This document shows positions 11,496 through 21,869 of a DNA stretch of 64,000 bases, piece after piece; position 1 is the first letter of the stretch; each line of letters starts with the position of its first letter. The DNA is from Topomyia yanbarensis (taxonomy: Eukaryota; Arthropoda; Insecta; Diptera; Culicidae). The stretch is from contig NC_080672.1 in the NCBI RefSeq assembly GCF_030247195.1, positions 310,194,627 to 310,258,626 on the forward strand, read 5' to 3'. The notes under the pieces were generated by a model. The model made no database searches, was not told the DNA's origin, and worked only from the letters and a program-made list of their open reading frames with translations. A program made the position numbers and the translations under genes.

Positions 11496-11953
11496 CCCGA
11501 GCAGAAGAAAATAGCTTCAGAATACCAAATTCAGGTATACTGTACCCAATAATGAACATCACAATAAGGTATTGAGGAGCCTTGCATAAGAGGAAAAATA
11601 CTTGAAATAATAACTGAAACATGTACTACGAATAACTACTTGATAATGAAACGAGTTATTATAATATCTAAATAATAACAAAACCTTTTCAACCTTCCAA
11701 TAACAAAACTCACTGTATGGAGGTATTTATTAAGGTATTGACTTGGTATTTGTAAATATAACTGGAATACATAAATAATACTAAAATAAAGTATTATACC
11801 TCATTGAGGTATTAAGCAAGTATTGAAGAATGTTTCTTCAATACCAGCTTAATACCTCAATGAGGTATTAATAATCAATTAATACCAGGTTTTGGTATGA
11901 TACCAGCAAATAGTATGCTCGGGTTATTGGCCAGGTATTTTCTCCTGGTCGGG
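11496..11953. mobile_element. TA-flanked MITE with internal palindrome
   Basis: The 458-bp body begins CCCGAGCAGAAGAAAATA, and the right end complements to CCCGACCAGGAGAAAATA, with TA on both sides (11494-11495, 11954-11955). The interior repeats ggtattga/aatacc words and holds a 37-bp-arm hairpin (11794-11830 against 11834-11870, about three mismatches, 3-nt loop) built on tacctcattgaggta, itself self-complementary. TA duplication is typical of Tc1/mariner-related MITEs. No ORF. Confidence 0.75.
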
Positions 11954-12111
11954 TATACATATGTGTAATGAAATCTAGAGAAAATTTTCAATAGGACGTA
12001 GGTAACATTGAGAGCCTCTCTTTGTTTACTTTCTCTTTCGTTTATTACGACGTCGTTACAACACTTTGCACTAATTTTCCAGTACATATCGAAAGCCGAC
12101 GGTTTTTACTA

Positions 12112-12696
12112 CACGGTAAAAAATTGTCACGTCAAATTCAAATGATGTTGCACTTCACTCACTTCACTAACAATTGAAGTGATTTAGCATTGATTTTCCA
12201 AGGATTTATAATTCGTATGAGAATGACCTGGTCTTTGAAAGCTATTTAATAGAAATGATATTTAAATTGAAATGAATATCCGTTGAATTCTCACCACTGT
12301 ACTAATCTATTGAATTTGAGTGGTTCCATCATTAATTACAAGTGTCAAAAGTGTCAAAACACTAAAGTCTTTAATCGACTACAAACGTGTGCTCGGAAAT
12401 AGGAGCAAAAATGGAAAACTTGCATTTCCAAAGTAATGTAGAACGTGAGTATTGTATAGTTTACTTGTGGTTAATTTATATACCGGATATACCGTAAGGA
12501 ATACGTATATAGTTAAATGCAAGATCTATTAGAAGCGATGTGCAACACATTTCAAGTGGAAGTGATTTGCTGTTGATTTCGTAGTGCTTTGAAATTATCC
12601 ATTTCAACAGATTGACACATCGCATTGAAATGTTGGGCGAGTAGTGCGAAATCAACTGCAAATCACTTTCCAGCAACGTGAGGATTTTTTACCGTG
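12112..12696. mobile_element. TA-flanked MITE with ACGGTAAAAAAT ends
   Basis: The left end CACGGTAAAAAATTGTCACG and the right end, complemented to CACGGTAAAAAATCCTCACG, are flanked by TA (12110-12111 and 12697-12698). The 585-bp interior contains repeated gaagtgat/attgattt words and no coding sequence. This is consistent with a Tc1/mariner-type non-autonomous element. Confidence 0.75.
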
Positions 12697-13655
12697 TAGA
12701 ATATTATGCAAAGAGTAGAGTAGTAAATGTTGAAATGGCCGAGTAATGAACAGAAGAGAAAGACCTTAAAGACCTCATTGTTACTTACGTCCTATTGAAA
12801 ATTTTCTCTAGAAATATTCAATAATCAGGGCCGGTGGGTAATATGAGTAGTAAAGGTAGTACTATCCAAGGTGCTTAGAGTTATAAGGTGATTCGTCTTT
12901 GGCAGTAACTAGGTGAGGAGTGAGGTAAGCGTGCAGCAAGCTGCGGAATAGAAAAATGACGGTGAACAACTTTGATTACATCGTCGCTGTTGTGCAATCT
13001 TATGACAAACGCCATTTCGGGGTGAACTGAGTTAGATATGCTACATTACTTGTTTGAAAAATCTCTACAAAGTGGCGTTTTCAGAATTTTGAAATTCTAC
13101 TTCGTTACTTAGATATAGCATGATGAGAAATTGTGATTTAGCTGCTTCAAATCATTGTATTTAGGGATTTGCTCAAATTATATTGAAGTTTTAGATGTTT
13201 TTATGTGTGAAAATGTCTGAGGAACACTATGGCATAAACATTTTCAAAAGAAAATTACACGAGTTGTGAGAAAAACACAGTTTTACTTTTAAATTGGAAA
13301 TAAAGGATATTTGGCAACACTGTAACCTAAAATAACATTTTTTCTAGATTCCCTGACTCATTTCCTTCAAAATGCATTTCACCGATTGTTTATAGACCAT
13401 ATGAACGCAAAGATATGAATAAAAGTTAAAAATTGATGATTTTTTTCTATGGAAAATTTTCCATGCACGATTATGACACGTCATACAAATTTTGTCATCA
13501 ATACACGCCTATGATACGTGTGAGTGCGACTTTTGTTTACATTCATAGTAAAAACTCGCAACATAGTCAAACCGACCTTCGTAATATTTGAGAGATTAAT
13601 GCAGAATAGATAGAAGCATCAATTGTCTTCTTTAGGTTGTTTATACGAGAGCGCG
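12697..13655. other. Intergenic, no gene recognised
   Basis: No ORF with domain character or splice structure was seen. A block at 13240-13500 is of ordinary composition with no repeat that could be paired within this window. Confidence 0.5.
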
Positions 13656-13825
13656 ACGTTTGGCATAAATACGTTAGGTATAAGTACGTTCGGCGTACAT
13701 ACGTTAGGCATACGTACGTTAGGCATAATGGACGTTAGGCATAATGGACGATTGGCATAATATACGTTATGCATAATGGACGATTGGCATAATGTACGAT
13801 AGGCATAATGGACGATAGGCATAAT
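13656..13825 (+). repeat. Tandem array, 15-16-bp unit ACGTTAGGCATAATGG, left arm
   Basis: Eleven diverged units of ACG(T/A)T(A/T)GGCATAATGG run head to tail. The opposite-orientation array at 15483-15591 has the same unit, so the two form long, tandemly subdivided inverted repeats around about 1.66 kb. Variable units and a fixed GGCATAA core suggest a repeated protein-binding site or a subterminal repeat of a transposon. Confidence 0.85.
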
Positions 13826-14128
13826 TCACAAAAAATATAAAAATAATCGCAAGGCTTTCGTTAGAGATTTCGTTTGTTTTTTTAGGCTAGGAAAAAATGA
13901 CCCATTACTATACCATACCTTCGCATAACTATAACGAGACTCCAAAATAAAAAATACCATGCGAGATATTTAACCCTTACAAGTGTAGAGCTTTTTTTCT
14001 ATTGTTCTGTAGACGATATGAAGAAAACATCCCTTCAGTTTTGATACAAGCAAATTTTTAGCCTTTTAGATGTATTTCCAATATAGCTGCATCCAAATAT
14101 TAAAAAAAAGCAAAATAATGAACAGACT

Positions 14129-14517
14129 GTTGTAACAAGTTGTAACAAGCACTTAATTGGCAAGGGACTGGAAGGTGAAGTATATTTTTCAATATTAAGA
14201 GCCATAGTACTCAAGGGAGAGCAAGGAATTGAAGATCGATTCCGACAGAATGAAATACAAAGCTACTTTACGCTCGTCCGGGCATATCGCAGACTAAGGT
14301 GATTCGCATTTCTAATGCCAGAAAATCCTGACTTCTGTGGTAGCAGACAAAGGGTTAAGTCGCCGGGAAACTCTAAGCTTGCTCATATGACCCTTTCCAC
14401 GCTTTTTTAAACTCTCTTGCTTCAAATCCTTGCTCTATCTTGAGTACTAAGGCTCTTAATATTGAAAAAAATATACTTCCCTTTCCAGTCCCTTGCTAAT
14501 TAAATACCGTTACAACA
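14129..14517. mobile_element. Fold-back MITE, ~90-bp arms
   Basis: The arm from 14129 (tgttgtaaca, then ttaattggcaagggactgg, agtatattttt, caatattaagagcc, gtactcaag) pairs with the complement of 14428-14517 with few mismatches. The enclosed ~210 bp have no ORF. Flanking words aaataatgaacagac (about 14113) and aaataatgaatagac (about 14563) are near-identical direct repeats and could be an old duplication outside the arms. It sits between the inverted tandem arrays. Confidence 0.75.
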
Positions 14518-15482
14518 TTTGACAAATTGACTCAATAAGTTGTTAACAAAAAGATGGGAAAAAATAATGAATAGACAATAAAATGGATCAAGTGGAAACC
14601 GGCAGTGTTATGTACAGGATCCACATTAGGCTACGGATTCTACGTTTGTGACGATACCCTATTAGTTTCGGTAACTCATCACAGTACAAGAATAAACTCA
14701 CTGTCACTGTGCTTAAGAATATGGAAGATAATCAATATAGAACCAGCAATATTCGTATATTCGTTGAATGAATTAGTAAATTGCATCATTCTTTCTTTCA
14801 TGAGCTGTTCTTCTAGGTTATATATTTTCTTCTTGGACAATTACACTATGCATGCATGAACAACTAATCTAAGTTAATCCTTACATGCCCAACTTTTTTC
14901 TAGCGTTCACAGGGTTCAAGAAACACGAAAACGTCGCTTTGAAAGATGCTTCTTTCGCAGTGCTGGAAGCTGCTCAATATTTACCTTCCGGTGCTAAGCA
15001 CAATTCTCCTAGAAAATTTTCAATATTCGAAGAAACGCTTTAGCAGTTTTCAATAATAATGGAAAATAATGAAGATATATCAAAATTACATTTATCAACG
15101 CTAACTTTCAATATCTCTGATGGTACTGCTCCAGCAGAGTTATATCAGACTAATAGCAATAACTTCAGTTCTAAGTTCTAATAGTCCCAGTTACTGGTCT
15201 TCCTTGTTTTTGTGAGTAAATTCTGCTTAAATCAAAAGTTTTAGAAGCTTAAAAACGTTTTTGTTTACAAACAACATGAGGGGTTGATGTGTTTTATTCA
15301 TACAAAATAGACTTATTTGAAACAAGAGTATTTAGCCTATTTTAGAGACGTGCAATTTGTTTATTCGTTCAATCGATGTTCATTCGTTCTGCATCTTTTA
15401 CTTGAGAGAAGATTTCTTGAGGTATATACAATAGATTAAAATGTTGATCTAGTTTTGTCAGCTTCCAGAGTAATTCAAAAAA
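14518..15482. other. Interior of the inverted-array structure, no gene
   Basis: DNA between the fold-back element and the right-hand array. The 84-codon ORF at 14605-14859 lacks any motif. No transposase was detected, so if the paired arrays are transposon ends the element is non-autonomous. Confidence 0.45.
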
Positions 15483-15591
15483 CGTTCATTATGCCTAACG
15501 TATATTATGCCTAACGTCCATTACGCCGAACGTCTTTATGCCTAAAGTCCATTATGCCCAACGTACGTATGCCTAACGTATTTATGCCTAA
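15483..15591 (-). repeat. Tandem array, right arm (inverted copy)
   Basis: Seven units of the complement, CATTATGCCTAACGT with variants, run to 15591. The outermost units match the outermost units of the left array best (ggcataaatacgttagg on both), as expected if the two arrays are true inverted termini rather than independent expansions. Confidence 0.85.
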
Positions 15592-16633
15592 TGGGGTACA
15601 CCCTGTTTATACAATTTATAAGTTTCAAGATATTCAATCTCAAACTTTAAAAATCGTTTTTCTCGAAATGTGCTAAATGGCGCTTGTCATAAGAAAGCAC
15701 AACAGCGACGACATACTGAAATCCAAGCAACCATGCATGGGGATGTAGTAAACAATGTTGTTAGCTGTCGTTTCTAGAACCAACATGGCTGATCGGCGAT
15801 TCCGAGGATCGTATCACCTGAGAATAAAAGCTCCTTGGAACTATCCACTTGAAAATAATCGAGTTGGTAATTACCCACTCGAAACTTTGGAACAAACCTA
15901 ACATTTGAATTTTGCAACGCATGTGTCTCGGGTGCACGTTCGAAATTTTCAAGGTATGATCAAGATTCCATTTGCACAAACGCGTCGCAAGTGATTTATG
16001 TGAATGTAATGCAAGCGTATGTAGAGGTAGATGGGATAAAATACACCACTAAGAAAATATAATCATAACTTAGCTAAAAACCATCAATTGGGAGAATTTA
16101 ATTAATGATATCATTTGGCCAGCATGTTACTCTGAAATCACAATCGATTTGCAAAATATTCAGGAACATGAAAAATATTCAATTCTTCAAAATCATTATA
16201 AATTGCTTTTTGAAAAATGGGCAGGCCAAACACACTTGTGCAGGGGTAAAATGCACCACAACAACGGGGTACAATACATCATAACAAATATCGAAATAGT
16301 TGATTTTAATGCAGAAGGTAGCAAAAATTGCAGCATTCGAATTAACAGCCTATGTGTATTCTACTTCCCTTCGGTTATGTCTCTGACATTACCTACCCAT
16401 CTTTTTTGAGAATATAATTTAGAAATATGGGTGAAGGCAATTGATCAAAACTTGTGTATATCAAAGTGTATCATTTCAGTAACATTAAAATTACAGTTTT
16501 TCCATGAACAAATTTCGACAAGTGACTTGGTGATGAAGCTTTTTGCAGAACGCTTCTGGAAAAACACAATTTGTGGTGTTAACTGCCATTCCAAAACTAC
16601 TTAACTGATTTATTTCAAACCTTGCCGCATTCT
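15592..16633. other. Intergenic, no gene recognised
   Basis: Contains weak ggtaaaatgcaccac / gataaaatacaccac words (about 16035 and 16242) reminiscent of the 4.7-kb element. The ORF at 16149-16409 has no recognisable domain. Confidence 0.45.
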
Positions 16634-16762
16634 ATGTAAAAAATATCTAACCCCTCCGTAGAGTTTTCGAGATAATTTTTCAATTAAGGGGGTTTTATGA
16701 GTAAAACTCTTTTACATGAAAAAATATCTCGAAAGCTCAACGTAGGGGTTAGGTATTTTTAT
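16634..16762. repeat. Imperfect hairpin, ~45-bp arms
   Basis: 16634-16680 (taaaaaatatctaacccct, ttttcgagata) pairs with the complement of 16718-16762 (atatctcgaaag, aggggttagg) with a handful of mismatches and a 37-bp loop. It looks like a small fold-back element. Confidence 0.6.
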
Positions 16763-17842
16763 ATATAATGTGTATTAGGGTGGGTCCAAATGATCATTTC
16801 TTTTCAGCACAGCATTTTTTAGGTTTCATTTAGGGTCCCAAATGACTGCAAAATTTGGGGTTGATTGGTTTTAAGTAGTTTGAAATTTATATGAAAATTG
16901 GTATAGGAAAACCTACTTTTTGCATTTCAATTCTACAGTCTACAATTCTTCCTGCAGTGTACAATTAATTAGATAGAAGGACAGTCTCTAAAACAAGTTA
17001 TAGCTGTTAAATGCCAAAAATAATTGTGTTACCAACACTGCCGGTGTATCAATGATATTTCATATAGCATACCAAAATAACATCATATATTTTAGATTTA
17101 CCACATTGCTATGTATGGATGAATTATTCAAAAGCCATAGTTCATTTTCATGTTCGTAGGTAATTGAGCAATAGAGTGTTGGAGTTTCGCTACTTATTAA
17201 ACCGTCAACACACACACATGCGTGCGCCGTGTTGTGTTGTGACCAGGGATGCCAAAGGTACTGGTAAACTACATTTTTTTCGGTATATTTACATTTGCAC
17301 AAGCCGTACAGCTCGCTACAGCGACGCATCACTACAGCTCTTGCCAGAACGGTAGCCAAACCGAGTACATTTTCCCGTAGAGCAGTAGAATACATTTTTG
17401 TTTTGCTGCTGTACTCCGACTGCTCGGTGAGAGTGTGGCGTAGTAAAGTTTGTTCTCTCGCTTTGTACACTTTTCTCTGCATAGTCAAAGGGAGAGGCCC
17501 GCACACGAAAGCGTTGGTGCCGGTCGTGGCGTAAACGAACCGCATTCATTGTCGTCGTTTGAGATTAAAAATATTGAATAGATTAAAAATATTAAAAAGT
17601 GTAAAATAAGGAAAGAGAAGCTGTACCGCTCGCGTCTGGTGGCTATACTGGGGGCAGTATTTCTTTGTCATGTTACTGCTTTGCTTACAGACTGCCGTAC
17701 AGCGCTGGGCGTCCTGCAATAGCGAACGACAGCACCGTCGAAAGAGAAATGAGAATGTAGGCAGAAAAATTACAGCCGCAGAAAAGGTAGGCATTTTGCA
17801 TCCTTGGTTGTGACAATTTGCGGCGGTGAAATTCATAGCGTT
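16763..17842. other. Non-genic stretch, mixed composition
   Basis: 17160-17760 is less AT-rich and has several overlapping ORFs, the longest 161 codons on the minus strand at 17060-17545. They overlap in several frames on both strands and show no domain or conserved motif. This looks like untranslated transposon or unique sequence rather than a gene. Confidence 0.4.
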
Positions 17843-18480
17843 ACTTCATCGTTTCGGATAGCCTCAGTTCCATTGACGCTATTCGCTCGGTGAAACATGG
17901 AAAGCTCTCGTATTTTTGGGGGAAAATATGGGAGCAACTGAGTGCTTTATTTGACAAACCTCTCCAGATTACCTTGGTGTGGGTCCCTTCTCATTGCTCC
18001 ATTCCGGGCAATGAGAAGGCGGACTCCTTCGCTAAGGTGGGTGCCATAGAAGGTGACGTTTATAAAAGATCAATTTGCTTCAGCGAATTTTTCAGTATTA
18101 CTCATCAGAGAACCCTCGAAAGTTGGCAAACTTCGTGAAGCAGTAGGGAGCTAGGAAGGTGGCTACATTCGATAATCCCTAAGGTATCGACGAAACCTTG
18201 ATTCAAGGGGATGGATGTGGGTCGTGACTTCATTCGTGTGATGTCCCGAGACTCATGGCAAACCATTACACGCTGGATGCACATCACGGGCGCATTGGGC
18301 TCGTGGATAGGGGTATCTGCACTTTTGGGGACGGCTATCACGACATCGAGCAATGTATGCTAATGGATACCCTGCGGGCCCGAGGAAGATCAACCAACGT
18401 CCCGATTCGAGATGTGCTGGCAAGCCGCGATCTCCACTATATGTCCCTTAACCATCAATATGCAAATTCAACTGCCCCTT
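17843..18480 (+). pseudogene. RNase H and C-terminal remnant of I-type LINE ORF2
   Basis: The reading frame gives IVSDSLSSIDAIRSV (an RNase H acidic residue in the SDS motif), then ITLVWVPSHCSIPGNEKAD with the His and Asp typical of LINE RNase H, and stops after ESWQTS. After a 2-nt frame disturbance near 18248 a second frame continues MANHYTLDAHHGRIGLVDRG, followed by GYHDIEQ and RDVLASRDL, a C-terminal pattern of mosquito I-type elements. Polymerase and endonuclease domains are absent, so it is dead on two counts. Confidence 0.7.
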
Positions 18481-18736
18481 CTTATTTACCTTATCATCCT
18501 CAGAAGTGCTCTCTTCCACCTGTACCAAACACCCACGATGGTTTGATGCGACTCCACCGCGACACAAAACATCTCTGTCGAATGAGCCAACAAACACGGG
18601 ACCTATAGCACGAACATTACACACACACAACTCGAAATGTAGCCGATCCACATCTGAGCTGAACTACGAAATCGTCTGCTGATACCCCTGCTATCTTGAG
18701 GATCACCACGCGACCCAGTACATGATTCTTCCTGAT

Positions 18737-19838
18737 TTTTTTTTATAATTATTAAATTTATTTAGGCCCAAATGCGGTAGCTCGACGAGGCCGATTGTTC
18801 GTTTTTTACAATAAATAAAAAAACAACTAATTTACATTTTTTGTCTCGTTCGGACGCAGCTTTCGCTGCGTGTTGAGATCCTTTTTCTAGGGGGCGAAAT
18901 ATTGCCAGTGTTGTCCACTGCAATTTGAGGTTCGATTCGTTTGTCTTCTTTCGCGTTGTCGTTCATGTCCATGTCCTCATCCGTACCACTTTCCTGCTGC
19001 TCGCGGTCAGATGTTCCAGTTTGTGTCTTACTCTTATCGGTCGTTATTGTATGTTCGTATTTTTCGGCATTCGTTTCGTTGTTGTTGTTGCTGGTTGTTG
19101 GTGCTTGATCCGGAGATGGTGGTTTTGCAGCTGTTAGTGGTTTAACGTAAGATGGTTCTGGGTTGATTTCAGTTGGATTGGTTAAGTTTCCCTTAACAGT
19201 TTCTACGCAAGGTTTTCCGAGGTGCAGCTTCTTCGTGCAGAACTGGTACGTAGGAATTTGCCGTGGGTACGTGACTAGTGATGTCTGTTGAATGTGAGCA
19301 TCGTCCCTTCCCTGTGAAGTCTACTTCTCCTTGCAAAAAATTTTTAATCACGCTGTCAGGGGTACACGTAGCCAAATCATGGACACGAACTTCTACTGCG
19401 CCGTTCTCGATGTATACGGGAATGCTATATTTAACATCGCCGCATTCGGCGGTGTGCTGCATGTTGTTTCGCGAGGCGAATGACTCAGCTTGGTTAATGT
19501 TCTTGAACGAAATCTGCACGCAATGTTTGATATGATGCATTTGTAGGGTTTTCACTTCATCCAGGTTGAGTTCCATCTGCACTTTTAATAACTGTTCCAC
19601 TTCCCGAATGGCTGGTCTTACGGGGCATTTCGAAAAATCAACAGCAACACAGTTCGGCCGCATCTGGGTTGCTTTTTGCTGGGCACCGACACTCATCACT
19701 AAATCGCACAGTAGGTATAGGCTATTGTTATATGGACTGCTTGTGCGATAGGCACCGATTGATTTTTAGGTAGAATTGACTGTTTCACTTGCGCTGGACG
19801 ATTTTTGCTTCTACTCAGGGCGAGATGTAAAGACAAAC
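18737..19838 (-). mobile_element. Minus-strand LINE fragment with 14-bp target duplication
   Basis: A 1.1-kb insertion is flanked by exact 14-bp direct repeats TGATTCTTCCTGAT (18723-18736 and 19839-19852). On its own strand it starts with an ORF1-like region (19699-19193) and ends with a 3' region reading ctaccgcatttgggcctaaa, then an A-rich tail abutting the duplication at 18737. ORF2 is missing, so the copy has a large internal deletion or is a template-switched product. Target duplication plus A-rich end at one side is the mark of target-primed reverse transcription. Confidence 0.8.
19193..19699 (-). pseudogene. Partial LINE ORF1 (gag-like) protein
   Basis: A 168-codon open frame. It contains LNLDEVKTLQMHHIKHCVQI, then NNMQHTAECGDVKYSIPVYI and ENGAVEVRVHDLATCTPDSV, the RRM-like core of ORF1 proteins of mosquito I/Jockey-type LINEs. 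Such proteins bind the element RNA with its reverse transcriptase. The usual continuation of the RRM-like fold and the zinc-knuckle region are missing: after QGEVDFTGKG the frame runs into unrelated sequence. It is a remnant, although it looks open. Family by recalled pattern. Confidence 0.6.
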
Positions 19839-20240
19839 TGATTCTTCCTGATGAAGGCCACCCGAGTCTGTAATCCATCCGTTGATCTCCCGATGCCTGA
19901 AACTGAAAGTTAACAATTTTCTCCCCCTGCCATTTTTGTCCACCCTACCCCCCAAATAACTCTTCCTGTCTCTTCTAGTTTAACTATTATATAATTTCGT
20001 TGAAAATACCCAACTCTACTACCACATAAAAATAACTCCAATTAATGTCCCCGAATCTTTACAAACTTCAATCTCGCCCTCTAGTTATTCCTACTTTTAA
20101 GATGGTTGTAAAAATTGTCCCCCTTAGTTAAACATTATTTGCTTCAATAATCTCACCGCTAAAAATGTCAAACCATATTGCCATAAAAACTAAATGACCC
20201 CCCTAATCTTACGAAAATTATATTACCCCTTGTGTAGATA

Positions 20241-20559
20241 GGGTGATGAGCCTATTTTCACCATACTAAGCAAGGTGCCACACTAATTCGGCAATTGTTT
20301 GCCTTACAATCAATGGAATGCGTAAAAATTGACATCAACCGCTTTGCTTCGTTGTTAAGAACCAATATAATAACACAAATGCGTTGAAAACAGTAAAATT
20401 CTCGTGTTTGAGCACAATGAAAACTCGAATCGAGTGCCCCTATTGTTGCGCTACCATTTGACTCAATGCGTTGAACAAAGATGGCAGACACTGCTCTAAC
20501 CAACGGCTTCAAATGGGTAGGGTGATAATAGAAACATGGCGCAAATAGGCTCATCACCC
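20241..20559. mobile_element. TA-flanked MITE, family A copy 1
   Basis: A 319-bp element starts GGGTGATGAGCCTATTT and ends with its complement (aaataggctcatcaccc), with TA at 20239-20240 and 20560-20561. It lies inside the 3' UTR of the I-type LINE. Internal words (cgttgttaaga, ccaatataataacac, actcgaatcgagtgc, atttgactcaatgc, aacaaagatgg) recur in 21060-21352 (same strand) and 53780-54101 (inverted). Confidence 0.85.
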
Positions 20560-20717
20560 TATATAAGATAGCTATAAAATCTCATTAGCTTAATTTAAAA
20601 AAAAATCAATATGCAATCCCCTAGTTTTAAGTAATTTAAAATGTAAAACAAAACAAAATTGGCACTTTTAAGCTAACGCAAACGAGCCTTATCAAATAAA
20701 CAAATGGAAATCATTGT

Positions 20718-20842
20718 GTTTTCGAGTGAATACTCTCAGATCACTCTGAGAGCGGATTTTGGCTGATAATGGCTGCTGAGACCTGTTCAGAAATGAATCT
20801 GAAACCGCTCTTAAAGTTATCTGAGAGGGTTCACTCGAAAAC
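20718..20842. mobile_element. Short MITE, ~39-bp inverted ends
   Basis: GTTTTCGAGTGAATACTCTC at the left pairs with GTTTTCGAGTGAACCCTCTC read from the right, continuing through cagat and agagcgg. The 125-bp total leaves a ~45-bp centre. No clear target duplication. Confidence 0.7.
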
Positions 20843-20852
20843 GCTATCAGTG

Positions 20853-21048
20853 AGCGTTCGTGCGTACAATATACAGGCTTATTGTACCTAAAATTTCTAT
20901 CTAGATTGTTTTATATGGATATAATACTGTTTTTTTGAATGTAGGGTGAAGTTAACATTTAAAAAAAAAAACAGTATTATATCCATATAAAACAATCTAG
21001 ATAGAAATTTTAGGTACAATAAGCCTGTATATTGTGCGCACGAACGCT
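20853..21048. repeat. Near-perfect palindrome, 84-bp arms, 28-bp spacer
   Basis: Left arm 20853-20936 and right arm 20965-21048 are reverse complements with one mismatch seen (gcgtac against gcgcac). The arms run through cagg-cttattgtacc, tctatctagattg and ggatataatactg. The spacer carries tagggtgaag, whose complement recurs just right of the structure (tttcaccct at 21051-21059). Near identity suggests a young inverted duplication. No ORF. Confidence 0.9.
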
Positions 21049-21059
21049 ACTTTCACCCT

Positions 21060-21352
21060 ATTAGTGAGGGTGCCCCTCTAATTCATTAATGATTCATTTA
21101 CAATCGGTTGAAGGAGCACAAATTGGAATCAATAGTTTTTCTTCGTTGTTAAGAGCCAATATAATAACACAAATGCCCTCACAATAGTGAAATGCTTGTG
21201 TTTTAGCGCAACGCAAACTCGAATCGAGTGCCTCTGTTTTTGCCCTACCATTTGACTCAATGCATTGAACAAAGATGGCGAACGCTGCCCTAACCAACGG
21301 CTTCAAAAGAGTAGTGACAACGGAAACATGTCGAAAATAGGTTCATTACCCA
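21060..21352. mobile_element. MITE family A copy 2
   Basis: Colinear with 20241-20559 in the same orientation. Shared words include cttcgttgttaaga, ccaatataataacacaaatg, actcgaatcgagtgcc, catttgactcaatgc, aacaaagatggc and taaccaacggcttcaaa. The outermost left ~25 bp differ and the right end is degraded (ataggttcattaccc). Confidence 0.8.
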
Positions 21353-21614
21353 AGTTAATTTAAACAAAACAATAAGCCTCTCCACGCAAAACAGAATTGC
21401 TACGGCGTGTAATAGTGACCCAAAAACGCGACATCGATATATTTTAGATTTTAGAATGATACGCAGTCCCAGATAGTGCAGTAAGACACTTTCAATGTCA
21501 AAAACAGAAAGCTTACTTTAACTTGTCTTTTGACATTAAGGCGACAATGTGAACCGTTTAAAAGCTACGCACGCCCAAGATAATTTCATTGGGGAGTTGT
21601 TTCAACCCCGCCAA

Positions 21615-21869
21615 GGGACCATTTATAAATTACGTAACGCAAAAATTGCCCAAAATTGACTCCCACTTCGCCCATGTAACAAATTGTCACAAATTTCTCC
21701 ATCCCCCTCTCCTACTACGTAAAAAATTCCAAGAATTTTTTTTTTCTTCGGTGAAAATATGTGGCGTAACGATCTAGCTAACTCCCCCTCCCTCCTATGT
21801 CACAACATGCCACAACTTGTCTGGCTCCCTCCCCCGCCTAAAAGCGTTACGTAATTTATGAGTGGTCCC
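21615..21869. mobile_element. MITE of the GGGACCATTCATAAATTACG family, copy 1
   Basis: 26-bp inverted ends (left begins GGGACCATTTATAAATTACG; right begins gcgttacgtaatttatgag) have two mismatches. The interior carries C-rich tracts, tgtcacaaatttctcc and ttcttcggtgaaaat. An inverted relative lies at 52688-52930 and a diverged one at 9986-10242. Confidence 0.8.

Larger units (their letters stand above)
17843..20700 (+). mobile_element. 5'-truncated I-type LINE, interrupted by two later insertions
   Basis: The copy starts inside the RNase H domain and runs through the C-terminal region and a 3' UTR. The 3' UTR continues at 19853-20238 after a minus-strand LINE fragment (18737-19838), then again from 20562 after a TA-flanked MITE (20241-20559). 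It ends near 20700 with a terminal gagccttatcaaataaac tail of the kind seen at I-element 3' ends. 5' truncation is normal for LINEs. The order of insertions follows from the nesting. Confidence 0.65.

Noticed and set aside
17060..17545. 161-codon minus-strand ORF
   Set aside because: Overlapping ORFs in several frames on both strands, no motif, no splice or promoter support.
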